Assembly: GCA_947179155.2 (NCBI GenBank)
Contig: OX359266.1
Span: 41,689,039 to 41,753,038, forward strand
Direction: 5' to 3'
Length of the DNA stretch: 64,000 bases
Source: Hedera helix
Taxonomy: Eukaryota > Streptophyta > Magnoliopsida > Apiales > Araliaceae
Every line of letters starts with the position of its first letter. Position 1 is the first letter of the stretch. Below are positions 35,933-49,740 of this stretch, in pieces. A program made the translations under genes and the position numbers. The notes below the pieces were generated by a model. It was given only the letters and a program-made list of their open reading frames with translations, ran no database searches and had not been told where the DNA came from.

Positions 35933-36562
35933 TGTTGGGTATGGGTTCTCACCCGTGAAAGGAATCCTAAGTTGAAAAATGATTTACTTGTTAGTTTGGT
36001 TGGTGTCCAAGACAAGCAAATGTAATCCTAATTTGATTAGGAGAATAAATTGTAATGAGAATGGATTAGGAAGAGTACTATAAGGCTATGAGAGAATCTT
36101 ATTATTATAAGAGAGAAGATCGATAGTAAGAAGGCAGCTGAAAGAATAAATTGAGAGGATTATAGTTTGTTGCTCGTAGGTATCCGCTGCCATCTCTATT
36201 CAACTGAAAGTTGAAAGACTTTATTATTTAGAGTGTTTTGGGTGGTGAAGTTAATTAGATTTCTCAATCTAATTAAAGGTAAATTTGTATTCTCTCAGTT
36301 TATTGTATAATCTCAAATTTTAGGGTGTAAAATTTGAAAGAATTATTATAAATCCATTATTAGTGATATAGTGGAGATTCGAAATTCGACCTGTAGTTTT
36401 TCTCTTTAAGAATTTTTCACATTAAATATTGTGTATTGCTTATAGATGTTTATTTGTTATTTTCGTTCTCATTATTGAGTTTGTTGATTTCCTATTTAAT
36501 TATACAAAGACGAAAAGTAATTCTTAAGATTGAGATTATTTTAGGTTCACTTTTCCCAACAA
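35933..36562. mobile_element. Solo LTR candidate
   Basis: The segment begins tgttgggtatggg and ends cttttcccaaca, the inverted TGTTGGG...CCCAACA termini usual for LTRs. Inside are LTR-like words (cctaatttgattaggagaat, actataaggctatgagagaa). No 5-bp target duplication is seen and no internal retroelement genes flank it, so the call is tentative. Confidence 0.5.
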
Positions 36563-37125
36563 CTACCTTCTAGGTTTTTTTCTGTCCCAACAATTTTATC
36601 TGCTCCTTTCTGAACTTCCTATTTGCAGACCATATTCCGCCTCGCCAACCCAAACCATACCTGCAATAATTCAGCATGGTGAAAAACAGAAACTGTAAGG
36701 CAAATTGAAACATATAATATTCATTTTGAAAATGAAATTAAAAAAGGACCTTGATGAACCTGTCTGGATTTGCTTTATGGTATCTGATTATTGCTCTTTT
36801 TCTAGTAGAAAATAAACTTGAGACTCTTGGATTCACTTGCTTGGTACAAATGTTTAAAATCTGGGAAAAAAAGAAGAGGAGGAGTTGCTTTTTCAGATTT
36901 TTAGGATCAAGATTATTTGCTTTTAGCTTTGTAGTACAATAGTGACTCATATAAGCGAATCCAAACAGTTTTTTTTAGATTATTTGTCTTGATTCAGCAA
37001 TTTTTGAAAAAGTGAATTCAAACACTTTCCCAGATTATTCCAGCAATACCAACAATCAGATTCTTCGATAATCTGAATAATTCAAATAAGCTAAAAATCA
37101 AGGGGTGGAATACCTTTCACTGTTA

Positions 37126-37421
37126 TGTTGCATTTAAATTGAAGGAATGGAATAGAAGAAGTAATGAAATGATTTTAATTTATTTTAAGTATATGTTTGA
37201 TTGTTGGTGGGAATGAGTGGTTTAATATGATGATAAAATTATGATACATATCCATTCCATTAGAATGAATTTTATCTCACTCATCTCATATGAAATAAAA
37301 ATTAAAGGGATGAAATGAATTTTCATTCTATTGAAATGATTTATCCTCCAAAATAATTATCTAATACACTATTTTTTATTCTATTACTATATTTATTCCA
37401 TTCTCTCAACCAAACGTAGCA
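37126..37421. mobile_element. Tourist-like (PIF/Harbinger) MITE with TTA duplication
   Basis: The 296-bp element is flanked by TTA on both sides (37123-37125 and 37422-37424). The left end tgttgcatttaaattgaagg and the inverted right end tgctacgtttggttgagaga match imperfectly. The interior carries ggaatggaat-type words. It is non-coding. Confidence 0.7.
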
Positions 37422-37424
37422 TTA

Positions 37425-40400
37425 GAGACTTGACTAATCAACACAATCAAATATTTGTATTCCTTGACTACAAGCATTACATGGTGCAAGAAAAGTATAG
37501 CCATTTGCCAATTTTAAAGCCTTAGTCATTCATAAGAAACAATATTCTGCTTCTGTAACATATAGAAATACCAAGTCCTACATAGAATAGACATTAGACA
37601 ATTGCTGGCATTAACAAGCCTAAACATGGCAAATATCCACACACACCCAACGTTTTTGTTTTTAAATTACCCACCTCTCAAACCAACTATAGAATCTTGT
37701 ACACACAAGTTGACCATTTCTTTTTCTAATTCCTTTTTAACATAGATATTAAACTTTCTTAATTTTTAGCACAATATACTACGATAATTCATAAATATGT
37801 TTGAGATACTTCAAGATTATTAATAAAATAAATAAAAGGTAAGAAAGCATTTTTATCCTATTCTCCACCTCCATGCCTCTGAAAACATGAAGTGCTCAAA
37901 CCCCCAACTTTAGGAGGAGAATAATTATATACTTCTTTTAAATTATAAGGAATCAGAGTTTCACTTGATCATCCAAAAATCACAAATTTGGAATCTGTGA
38001 AGTAGGTTTTGGAGCAAATGACATATATCAACACACAAAAGAACAGGATACAAGTAGCACAAAACTAAAGCTTTAAGTGAAGCTGAAATTGTCCATGGGC
38101 ATTCTCATATTACTTTTCTTCTACTTATTGCTCTGCTGTTCTGTTCCTTTTTCTTTTAGATGTAACATAACATTAGAAATTACATGTACTGCTAGAAATG
38201 AATTAATAGATTCATGAATAAATTTTGCATGAATGCAGACAGATTTGTATCCTTCATTACTACCTTGTCATATGTAATTCAAATCAAAAGCACTTCTTCT
38301 ATAGGTCGTGTTCATCAAGGGATCATTCTTGGCATCCCATAAATTAGAATGACTGTAAGAGTATCTGAGTAGCCACTTCATACACAACCCAAAAGGTCAA
38401 CTCTAATTGAGCTACCCTCACATGCTCGCATCCCCATTAGTATATAAACCACTGGCTATGGCCAAAAGTCTGAGTTGATTAGGAGGAGAACATCCAAAAT
38501 CGACTATTTATTATAAGTTCCACTTCAAACCAAAAATAATTCTTTAACAAAATATCAGTAAGAGTTGAAAAAAATAAACAGCGTCGAGTTCAATCTTCAA
38601 AGACAAAATGAACATGAGCTGTAGTAGAACTGGTCCTCGATCCAACAAGTTTTTAAAACTCATTATGTTCAATGTTATAATTGCTTTTCATCTACAATAA
38701 AACAAGAAGATACATCTCAGACCCAATTCTATTCGGAATGGAGAAAAGAAAGCAGGAGGCAATTAGGCGATGAGGTAGAACTTCAACATGTATGAAAGCT
38801 TGAAGCAGGTTCCAATGGGGACCGACTGAATCCTTAATATGTGACCGCAAGGTTTCAGAGAAGCGTACTACATGCAAGTTGATTGATTATGTTGAAGTCT
38901 GCAATATGTGAGAGCAGATTCGTTATATCAGCCTTTCACTCAAGGGACTAATCGTAGAGTTTACAATACAAGATTGCGATGTCAAAACTCAATATGGTTC
39001 TTCTAATTCTTGGAGGAAAGAATAGTGAAGGATGGGAATACTAACAATCCCTAATTTATTAGAAAGACGAAAGCATCCTGAACATATTTAGTCAAGAAAA
39101 GAGTAACATAACTATGAAAAGAATGCCAATTTTTTGTTTCTTACCCACCCAGGTTGATGTTGCTCCTTCTCTTAATGATGAAATTTGATGATTATATGTG
39201 CTAAAAAATATAAAGAAGACTATATAAGGTGTTGACAAATGGAGTTGAGTTGAGCTGAGCTGAGACGTGCTAAAAAATTATCATTTATATAACAAGATAA
39301 CCAAGAACATAATATATCTTCATAATAAAGCTTTGATGTGTTTCATAAATATGGACTTTTGATTGGAACCTGTAATTTGTGCAGGGGAACGAATATCTCA
39401 TGTTGATGACAGGATAAAGAGTTCACACATGTCAAATAGAAAACATAGATAAACAATTAGATGACTATATCCAGTTCCTAATTTCCCTCACTGTTTGCCT
39501 ATTGCAAATACAAATACATACACCCCTGAATCGCCCACGTGGATATGTGGTATATTTAGAGAAGACAAAATCAGAAATGAATACATATGTGACTGATAAA
39601 TGTCCCATCAATAAGAGATATATTAAGGGAGAATTTTCTTAGTTGAGTTACTTGGGACACATCAAATGAGAACTTGTAACAGAACGACATGTTCAGAATT
39701 ATCAGGAAGGAGAAGACCAAAATCAACATGAGTGGAGGTAGTTAAGAAAAACACGATAACTTGTGCTTAAGGCCCTAGACAGAGTTCCCAAAGAAATAAG
39801 ATTTTAGAAGACCATCTCTAGTAACTATGTAATTGAGATAAGATTTCACTGAGTTAATGCCATGGACCACAAGAATGTTAAATACTTAAATCCAACTCTG
39901 ACATACATATAAATTACTTGTAAGAAAGGATAAATTAAGTTAGTAGTGTGAACTTTTTTTGTAAGTTAACCTTTCTAACTCAGCATGTAATCTGATCCTC
40001 ACCCATATCTTTAGTCTTAGGCTAAATGTCACTATTTAGATAGCTATCATATGTAAGAAGCTCAAGTCGCCATTGTTAACAAATGTAAGCAGCCATCAAG
40101 AGAGTCCTATGATGGAACGTATACTTGCAGCATTCTCAATTGAGTCAAGCCTTCGTTCAACTTTTGTTTCATGAAGGTGGCGTAAGGTATAACCTGCACC
40201 ATCATCACATATTGTGTCACAACTAACTCTTAATCAAAGACTGAACAATTTTGCAACAATCTACATGGAAAAAAACCCGCTCATGTATCTTGAAAATATG
40301 CATATCATACAGAATCTTAGGTTATCAATTGAGTTCAGATTCCTTCTAGTAAAGAGATAAGCTCATCGTCAAATTCAGATTCCTTTTATGTCATGTATAA

Positions 40401-41413
40401 GTTTGATCTGCACCCAATCCCCTCATACCCAGATTTACGGCCGGTTTTCCCCGTAATTCACATTCCTTTTATGTCATAGCTTATCAATGAAGTCTTGGAT
40501 GCCCTATTCCAGCACATTTAGGTATGTGAAAATAATGACTCCCACCAAGAGAAATTCCATAGTTCACAAATGAACGAAAACAATTCATCAGTACAAGTTT
40601 TACTGATTATCCCCACGTTGACAATCCATCTTCTAGCATCTATAGATTGCCAACTCCAAAAAAATAATGCAATTACAGCCTAATTATAATCTTTATACAC
40701 ATTCAAGAGATGTATACACTTTCTAGTTCTTCCTTCATGTTATACCACAGACAAACAACATGTAAATTCTATATAAAACTGTAAAAAATTATCTTGACTG
40801 ATAATTTATTGGATGTACACGAAGAAAATGATATTTGTGCTCCAAGTTTCTCCGTTTTTGCTACACTGCAAGGTTAAAATTTTAGGAGTATAAATTTTGT
40901 TCTACATTGGAGCGATAAATTTGGAACATTTCCCAAGAGTAAACTCAAATAAATTAAAATACTTGTGCAATTGTTATACGAGTGATACTGAGACGAATAA
41001 ACCCACAATGATTTTCACTATAACTTTCAGGGCAAAAAAATTATTCCAAAATAAAACTGAAAAGAATAAATAAACAGTAATTAACAGTAATGAAAAGAAT
41101 AAATAACTTTCAATGCAAATATATGAGGGATACCAACAACTAAACCCACTATGAGTTTTTCTTCAAAAAACCAATTACCCTCTGGTAGGATTTAACTTGG
41201 GGAAAAAGTAAAGCTGAATTCTTTGTTGGATAAGAGTCAAATCGGGTCAACTTGCCAACTAACTTCCGGACTTTACCCCGATCATATTCATTTTCATCTC
41301 TAGTTCTCTACAAACCAAATGCATCCACAAAGAGTAATGTTACAGATTTTAAATTTGTCAGCTAACAAATTAATATCAATATTTTCATTTAGGCAGACAC
41401 TAATATATATATA
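37425..41413. other. Long intergenic stretch, no intact gene
   Basis: About 4 kb without a convincing gene. The only coding-like item is the exon-like segment at 40122-40197. A short duplication (gattccttttatgtcat at about 40378 and attccttttatgtcata at about 40463) is also present. The sequence is less AT-extreme than 24.6-28.4 kb, so a decayed or non-coding gene is possible. Confidence 0.4.
40122..40197 (-). other. Orphan exon-like segment
   Basis: On the minus strand an acceptor-like ggtgcag is followed by a frame reading GYTLRHLHETKVERRLDSIE and a donor-like GCTGCAA|GTATAC. The charged pattern looks helical. No neighbouring exons could be found and the source is unknown. It could be chance, since a second frame is open too. 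Confidence 0.25.
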
Positions 41414-41956
41414 GGACTGGTTCATTTACGACGTTGTAAATGACGATTTATCCTTATAACATATCTCAACCGTTTACACTAATATTTAATGGTTGAAAAT
41501 CCTCTCGTCCGCAGTTTAATTACCAGTACGTGCAGTTTAAACTGTGAACGTAAGTATTTATAAAAATGTCAATCGCATATTTAATTACCCGGATGACATT
41601 CTTGTAACTATTGTCGTCCGCAGTATTAAACTGCGGACGATGGTATTTACAAAAATGTCATCCCGACAACGCCGTTTAAATCTAGCCACCGTCTACATTT
41701 TAATACTGCGGACAACATATTTTTTTTATTTTATCAGATTGTCCATGAAATTTCAGGCTCCTTGTAACATCAACATCAACATATCTTATACAAAGTCTAG
41801 TAAGCTGTAAATCCATTGCTCAGAAAATTGTATAGACATTTATTAAACAAAACCAACACCAACATGTACAAAATATATCAATCAACAAACTATAAATCTA
41901 AATTATTATACAACATAAAATTACTTTTCCCCTATACAAAATCCAATGTAACTCTA

Positions 41957-42819
41957 TTATTCATCCGTGGTTAAAATAAGATCTCTAGTCCTATGCTTAC
42001 GCAATTCATGGGCAATTCTATACCTAAATAAGGAGGCATCTTCCACAGGCCATTTAACAGAGCCTAAAGATGATAAAGATGATTTGCTTTGGACAGCGTA
42101 GTCAACGTACTTCATCACGTAGACTCCGCAATCAAAATCATTATGTTGTTTAGGTCGGTCTGTCGGTCTTGAATGCCCACCCAAATCTTTTATTCGGAAA
42201 AAAAAATCGAGACTATAAATCCGGATGGCATTTGCAACAAAATCATGTTGTACAATAGAAACACATAACATTAATACACATTAATATAAATGTAATTGAA
42301 AAACTAAATAGTAAAAAGTGGGGACGTACCATATATTCTAACTCTAGCCAATATCGAGTAGTTATTTTAATCGATACATCGTCGTACAAAGAACCTATAA
42401 GTAAAAACCTCCAATTCTTTATATTTAAAACGAATAAAAAATAATGCTCCCCCTTGTGGTTAATTGGAAAAAATGCATAATCACAGTCGGGCAAGAAATG
42501 TTATGTTCCCTGATTGAAGAAGAAAAGAGAAAAGAGAAACATCAGAAATGTCATATTTACTCTTCTGCTTAGTCGACATCTTGCTGTAAGCATCCCACCA
42601 TTGAGGATGTAATTGGAAGAAATAACAAGGCATGAAATAATATTGAGCCCAATCGTATCCCACTTGTCTCAGACGTTCTTCGCGTAACTTTAACAAACTC
42701 AGATACGTGTCGATCGTCTGATCCCATACCAAGTTCTCTAGCCGAAGAGAAAGAACATCTTTATGCTCCAATCTGTACTCATCTTTCGGACCGATATGAG
42801 GGAACTGTGCTTCATCCAT
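41957..42819 (-). pseudogene. Ulp1-type (C48) cysteine protease segments of the element
   Basis: The frames 42819-42481, 42494-42243 and 42271-41957 together give the C48 fold. The His region is NHKGEHYFLFVLNIKNW and the Gln/Cys region QHNDFDCGVYVMKYVD. The position that normally gives catalytic Asp in the word DSL reads GSL (LLIGSLYDD), so activity as a SUMO-type protease is doubtful. The frames could be joined by introns of about 100 bases, but the joins are not certain. It belongs to the mobile element, not to a host gene. Confidence 0.7.
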
Positions 42820-43404
42820 TACCTCCGAAAACCAATGTTGATTGAGTCATTCCGCCTTATCTGCCTTTAATGGTTTAAGAGGATCCTTCTTAATCATGGA
42901 CGTCCGCTCCACCCGTATCAAAGAAGGAAGATTATGAGACATTCATTCAGAATGTGAAGCAGAGACTGACGTTTTTTCCCATATTAGAGTCAACAACATC
43001 GACTGCAATTGACCCATAGTCTCACCATCACCTGATGGACTCAAGTGATACATGTAAGGGGGAGGAGGTGTTAACGTCATCTTGGGTTCCATCTCAGTCT
43101 CAAATGGGATGTCAGGCCGATAAGGGAATCCTTGGCTAAATGGATTAGAACCAGTATATAGCATTTCTTGTGTGTATTGGTATGGAGAAACGTTGGGGAT
43201 GGTGTCCTTGGGATCGTCAAATATGCCCTAGTTTTCTTCTTTGAAGAGTACGAACCCTGCATACCAATCATCGTACACATGATGAGGGTTGTGTACTTCT
43301 AGTACACTCAAAATGTTCTGTATAAACTCTCAAGCTGCATCAATCTGTACAAAAAAAAGAGTGTACATATAGTTAACAAAGAACTTTTTAACCAATAAAA
43401 TGTT

Positions 43405-44640
43405 TTAAACATAAAGGCTGAATATTAAATTTACAAGGTTTCCAGCCTCGTACTGCTGAAATATGCCACGTAGCGTATATGTCTCGTTTGGTTGGATTTG
43501 TGGTTTGGAAATTTTAGTTTGAGTCATTCGCCTATACAACCGTAGGTATTCAGCAAGACTGACCTCCTGTCTAGTCGCCACCAAAAAATTCAAAACAATA
43601 TCTTGCCAATGGAGCCACGTGGCAATGTAGGCTCCCCGCAACTGGATGTAATATACTGCATTAATCCTTTCCATGTTCCGACGAAGTTCAGTCATAGTTA
43701 TCGTGACCTCAGGAATATCTTGTAGTTTCCCAAATTGTCTCAAAACTCGATATGGCATTTGGAATTCAATGACATTAGCCAAATGAGGGGAATACGTAAG
43801 ACCCCATTATACCAGGCTGTCTGGTACTCATGTACTACAAAATGATCAAACTTTGTATATGGCATCCACCATACCATAGCAGTTGTCATCCCATCAAACT
43901 CGCCTCTATAAAAGATTTGATTGTGGTTGGCATATAGTCTTCTACTCTCTTTCATGATGTCCTTATTTCTTCTATAGGCCCAAGCTCTTGTACGGGGCAA
44001 CTAATGGTCGTTCCCTTTTTGCGTAATTCGGCCTGCCGATTGAAAGGCGTTCGTAAGCCTAGACCTGTGGCATAAGTGTTCGAGTTAGAAATTATAAATA
44101 GAAATTAAAGTATAATATCAATGTAAATAAACATGAAACTACAATAAGTAAAATACCTGAAGAAGCGGGTAGCTTTATGTAAGTTGCAGTATAAACAAGC
44201 CAAAATTGCAACTCCCCATGCATACTTATATACTCTATCAACATCTTGTAGAAAAAGAAGATATCTAGGATGTATCACATTGCGATTCGCCGATGCAAAT
44301 AATATCTTCCCCAGTATAGACAATATATAAGCTTTGGTGTATTTCACCACGATTTCCATGTCAGCATCTAGGGGCAGTTTGCAAAATCTAGTGCTCAACA
44401 ATGATAACATGATAGCCCCTCGACTATATACCTTCTCATTCTGCACTACATATTTACTAAATTCACTATCGTCAAAAAGTTGTTTGGGATTTTTTATTAA
44501 TGTACATGTAATGGATTCCCTTATCACATTTAAACCTTAAATGAAATAGACATCCTCTAGGGTTAAGCATTTCAGTTTGTCTCACTCTGCCAATGCTTAA
44601 CCAATACTGCTATCAATGAAGCATCTAACATGTTACATAC
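43405..44640 (-). pseudogene. Plant mobile domain (PMD) segments of the element
   Basis: Minus-strand pieces match the PMD found in transposons and in MAIN-like plant proteins: LDASLIAVLVKHWQSET at about 44630-44580, TLEDVYFI at about 44550-44527, then AIMLSLLSTRFCKLPLDADM with KYTKAYILSILGKILFASAN and YKYAWGVAILACLYCNLHKA (44430-44165), and WMPYTKFDHFVVHEYQTAWY and IQLRGAYIATWLHW nearer the protease. Stops follow QSET and DVYFI, so the frame is broken at the N-terminus. The part after 43404 (about 43160-42950) is proline-rich linker sequence without a known domain. Confidence 0.7.
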
Positions 44641-45503
44641 ATTAGTATTACTGAATACCCCAAACCTCCAATGTTGTAATAATTGTTTTTGTGAATCGTT
44701 TACCTCCCACATATCCAAAGATCTTCCACTTTCATCAGTTCTAAGGGATCATGAAAATGACAATTGTTCTAAACTTCTGTAAAGATGTGGTTAGATTAAT
44801 CCCATAATAGAGAGTTGTCAACTGGTCCAGCATTGAATTTCATTTTGATAACTAAACCAACCAACCAAAGTAAACATATATCAATGTCACAAAGACGGTA
44901 TTATAATTACAAATAAAAAATTATTTAAGAAAAATCTTAATTCAACAAGTATACAACAAACGTTTGCAACAAGAACTTGTATACAACACCTTTGCAAAAA
45001 AAAAAAAATATGGATCTAACAATAATGTCGTTTGTATACTACAAATAAAATTATAAAAAATATTATCAACGGTTAAAATAAAAGATCTAATAACTTACAT
45101 TAGTTGGAGATTTAACAAAGATGTAAATTGTAGGTAGGATGTGCACTTTGGTTAGGACGCTTGCTTTCTTTGCTCTTAAATTCGCTTAAGGTTATTCCAT
45201 ATCTCAGTTGAGGAAGACACTGTACTGTTGATGCGTTTTGGTGTATACCTATCGTCCGCTGTATTAAATTGTGGATGGTGAATTGATATATTAGGTGTGA
45301 ATGGATATTTTTGACATTTCTCCCCGTCCGTAATATTAAACTGTACGTACTGGTAATTAAACTGTGGACGAGAGAATTTTCAACCATTAAATCTCAGCAT
45401 AAATGGCTAAGATATGTTGTAAGTATAAGTTCTCATTTATAACATTGTAAATGGATCAGTCTCCATACTAGGTACAAAAAAAGGAGTCTACTCCAGAAAC
45501 CTA

Positions 45504-46387
45504 TCTATATTATAATGAGATAGACAATTTGATTCTTCCATTTTTTATTTAGTTCGATCTTTAACTTTTGTCCTTTTTTTTGTTCGACCTTTAGCTTTGT
45601 CCTCTTTTTGTGGTTCGATCTTTAACTTTTTCTACATTAAGTCAATTTTTATTATTTATTAATTCAAATCAAAAACTGAAATTAGTCTTGTAATTTTCTA
45701 AGGTAACGAAAATTAGTAGTATAAGGAAATAATCAAATCTTTTTATCTTTGGTCTATAATATAGTTTATCTATATATATACAATTTTTGACTATATAATA
45801 CTTCTAGCATTTATTAATCCAATAATATATTTATAAAAAAAAATAGTAAAATTATTAAAATATAATAACTTTATAATAAGACTTCGTGCTTTGCACATGA
45901 TGTAAATACTAGAAGTATTATATATACATATTTTAGCTACATAGACAATTTAGTTCATCCTTTTTTTTGCAAAAAAAAATTACTTTTTCTACTGTATTAC
46001 TTCTCTTACTTCAAGTCATAAATCAGAAATTAAAATCAGTATTATTGTTTTATAAAAAAAACAAGAATTAGTAATACAATTTTATAAGAAAATAATCAAA
46101 ATCAAATTATCTTACCTAATATTATATTGTTGCTTTTATTCAAAAATTTCAAATCTTAAATTGCAATTAATATCATAGTTTTATAAAGAAACAAGAATTA
46201 GTAATATATTTTTTTAAGAAAATAATTAAAATAAGATCGTTTTACCTAATATTAATTTGTTATAGTTATTCAAATATTGAAATTCATAGCGTAGTTTTAT
46301 AAAAAAAGATGAATTCATAATATAGTTTCATAAGAAAATAATCTAAATAAGATCATCTAACCTAATATTAATTAATTTTTTATTCAA

Positions 46388-46419
<32 letters not shown>

Positions 46420-49400
46420 AATAATATAAGTTTAAGTAAAATTGTATTACCACTTAGATAATATAGTTTGAGAAGAAAAAAAATTATCATAAAAATCATT
46501 TACCTAATTTAAATTTGTTACTATTAATAAAACATCTAAAAATATAATTATAGTTTCGAGTATGAGAAAGATTTAATCATTATTTAGATAATATAATTGT
46601 TATTATTATTAAAATAAAAATATAATATACTTAATCAATCATATGATTAAATTGTTAAATAAAAAAAAAAAAAATTACTCTATTCAATAAGAATTTACAA
46701 AAATAAAATTCAAAATATCAATAATATTATAATTGTACAACAAGACCTTTCGGTCAGTTCAATCAGGTCAAATATAAAAATCAATAATATAGCTTACAAG
46801 GAAACAATCATAAGATTATCTTACCTAATATTAATTTATTACCATTATTAAATAAAGTTTTATTACAACTTAAATAATAAAGTTTGAGAAGAAAAAAAAG
46901 TCAAATAAATTGTCTTACCTAACTTGAATAATATAATTATAGAAGAAAATTATTTTTTAATGAAAATTATTTTGCCTAATAAATCCAATAATTTATTTAT
47001 ACAAAACTTAATAAAATATTTACAATATCATAACTTTATAATTAGACCCCATACTTTGCACAAGAGGTATATAGATGCTAGAAGTATTATATATCTATAC
47101 TTTCATTAAATAGACAATTTAATTCGTCATCTTCTTTTGGTCCTTTTTTATTATTCGCAAAAATTACTTTTTCTAAAGTATTACTTCTCCTACCTTAAGT
47201 CAAAAATTATTTTTACTACTTTAGGTCAAAAACTAATCCATCTATATTAGTGATAAAACACCACGATAATCATCGATCTTCCAGTCAACTTAGTATGTTA
47301 TGTGTTTTAATTTATTAGAACCACACTTTCAATAACTTGGTATGTTATAATATTTAATTATTTTAGCACCACTGTTACTTAATTTACTGTTAAAAATAAA
47401 ATATAGTAATTATATAGTATATATAATTGAGTTTTAATATTATATAAAATATTTTATTATACTATATGCATTGCTTGTAGGCTGCTTGCAAAAAAATGAT
47501 CTCAAAATATTTTGAATTGAAGGTAAAAATGGTTCATGTTTAATGTGTAATTATTAGTAAAAAAAAAATCTTTTTCAAACCAAGAAATCTAAACACAGAT
47601 ATATCAAAAAATATTTAAAAAATATAAATTATAAAAAAATATGTACAAAAAATAACTTAAAGAATAAAAAAATAAAAAAATAAAAAATTATCATTTAAAA
47701 TAAGTAATTAATAAATAAAATTATAAAAAGTCTAAAATATTAACATATAAAAAACTAAATAGCCTGTTAAGTCAAAAGTAATATTATTTATTCTATTCAA
47801 AATATTAATAAAAAAATATAAAATTTATGAATCAAGAATAAGACTCCGTGCTTTACACAAGGGATACGGTTAGTACTATAATTAAATAGACAATTTAGTT
47901 CTTCCTTCTTCTTTTTTTGGTTCAATCTCTTACCTTCATCCTTCTTTTTTTTTTTTTGCTTCGACCTCTTACTCTTCCTACGTTAAGAACTAGGATTAGT
48001 AATATAATTTTATAAGAAAACAATAATTAGTAATTTAGTTTTATAAAGAACAATCAAAATAAAATTATCTTACCTACTACTAATTTGTTATTTTTACTAA
48101 AATATATACAATAATACAAGGCTAATTAAAATTATTTTACTACTTAAATAATATAAATTGATAACAAAACAAAAATTTTACCAAAATCATCTACCTAACC
48201 TAAATTTGTTATTATTATTAAAATATAATTATAATTTAAAGTACGAGTAAGATTTTATTATTATTTAGATAATACTCTTTTCGTTCCAAATTATAATATC
48301 ATCATTGACTTTTGAAAGTCAAATTAAGACGTTCTCAAACTTAAAATTAAGTTAATTTATTATAAATTATGAAATAATAAATCTTACAATGCGTAACATT
48401 TTTTATATAGTTTATAATATTCATCATTGTTTTATCTAAAATTAAAAGAAATCATGTCAATTTTAAGTTTGAAAATATTTTTATTTGACTTCAGAAAGTC
48501 AATAATAATCTTATATTTTGGAACAGATAGAGTATAATTTTAAAACGAAAAATATCTACTTACGAAAATCATCTTACTAGAGATTAAATTAAACTATTAT
48601 TAAATATGTTCAATTATTAATTTAAAAAAAATAAAGGTTAAAAACTAACTACCCTATTCAATAATATTTTTATAAAAAATACAATAAAAACAACATAAAA
48701 TCATCATACCTAATGTGATTTATTACTATTATTAAATAATATCTTACTACTACTTATACAATATAATTTGACAAGAATTTGTTGGTTTTTTTTTCATAAT
48801 TGAATTGTTACTATTAGTAAAATATAAATATAATTTTATTTCAAGTATAAGTATGATTTTATTGTTACTTACATAATATAATTTAAGAAACTAAAATTAA
48901 ATAGACAATTCAGTTGGTACTTGATTTGATTAATTTATAAAGAAAGATTAATAAACAATCATAACATCATCTTACTTAATATATAATGTGAGTTTAACCA
49001 AGATTTATTATTACTTAAATAACATAATTTGGGAAAAAAATAATTTTTAATAAAGACTGTCTTACCTAACTTGAATTTGTTATTATTATAAAATTTTAAA
49101 TATAACTAGAAGTTCAAGTATAAGTAGATTTTTTTTATTTTTTAGATTTATGATATTAGAAAGAAAAAATTAATTTTCTTATGAGAATTGTCTTATCAAA
49201 TATTAAATTGTTATTATTATTAAAATATAAGTATAAATATAATATATTAATAGATATATGATTCAATTATTAAATAGATAAAATTAATTACTTTACTGAA
49301 TAAGGATTTATAATAATAAAATTAAAAAGATGAATAATAATAGTATAATTTTACAATAGAACCATTTATTTGATTCAACTTAGTTAAAAACAATAATTAT

Positions 49401-49740
49401 TGATATAGTTTTACAAAAAAACGATCATAAGATCATCTTACTTAATATTAACTTGTTATCATTATTAAATAAGATTTTGTTACTATTTACGTAATACAGT
49501 TTGAGGGAAAAAAAAAATTTAACATACATCGTCTTACTTAACTTGAATTTGTTTCGATAATTAAAATAAAAATGTAATTATATTTCAATTACCGGAGGAG
49601 TTTTATTATTACGTAAATGATATAATTTTAGAAAATAAAACTATTTTTATGTGGATCATTTTATCTAACAAATTTAATATATTTATAAAAATATACGATA
49701 AAATATGAACAATATCATAATTAGAATAAGGCGTTGTCAG
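45504..49740 (+). mobile_element. Array of head-to-tail Helitron-like units
   Basis: Four units in one orientation can be read. Each starts with a variant of tctata...atagacaattta (45504, about 45921, 47094, about 47877), followed by pyrimidine-rich gttcgatctttaac-like text. Each ends with a variant of aataagacttcgtgctttgcac (hairpins at 45886-45896, about 47053, about 47847, remnant at about 49727), and the first two finish in CTAG (45909-45912, 47078-47081). The junction between units is agaagtattatatat. Unit lengths are about 0.41, 1.16, 0.78 and 1.86 kb. TC, hairpin and CTAG ends mark Helitrons. There is no coding sequence and the body is extremely AT-rich. Confidence 0.6.
48275..48532. 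mobile_element. Stowaway MITE nested in the fourth Helitron-like unit
   Basis: Flanked by TA (48273-48274 and 48533-48534). The left end ctcttttcgttccaaattat and the inverted right end ctctatctgttccaaaatat match over about 25 bases. A second inverted pair, gacttttgaaagtcaa against gacttcagaaagtcaa, lies further in. Length is 258 bp. Confidence 0.8.

Larger units (their letters stand above)
41414..45461 (-). mobile_element. MULE-like element with plant mobile domain and Ulp1 protease segments
   Basis: About 4.05 kb between long inverted repeats. The left end (41414, ggactggttcatttac) and the right end read inverted (agactgatccatttac) share long blocks, such as atttaatggttgaaaat and cagtttaattaccagtacgt, over roughly 130-200 bp. 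No exact target duplication could be read (atatatag against catactag). Between the repeats, on the minus strand, lie plant mobile domain segments and then an Ulp1 peptidase. This cargo is known from plant MULE-type and other transposons. No transposase is seen, so the element needs help or is dead. Confidence 0.7.

Noticed and set aside
38692..38877. 61-codon minus-strand ORF
   Set aside because: No family resemblance and no neighbouring exons.
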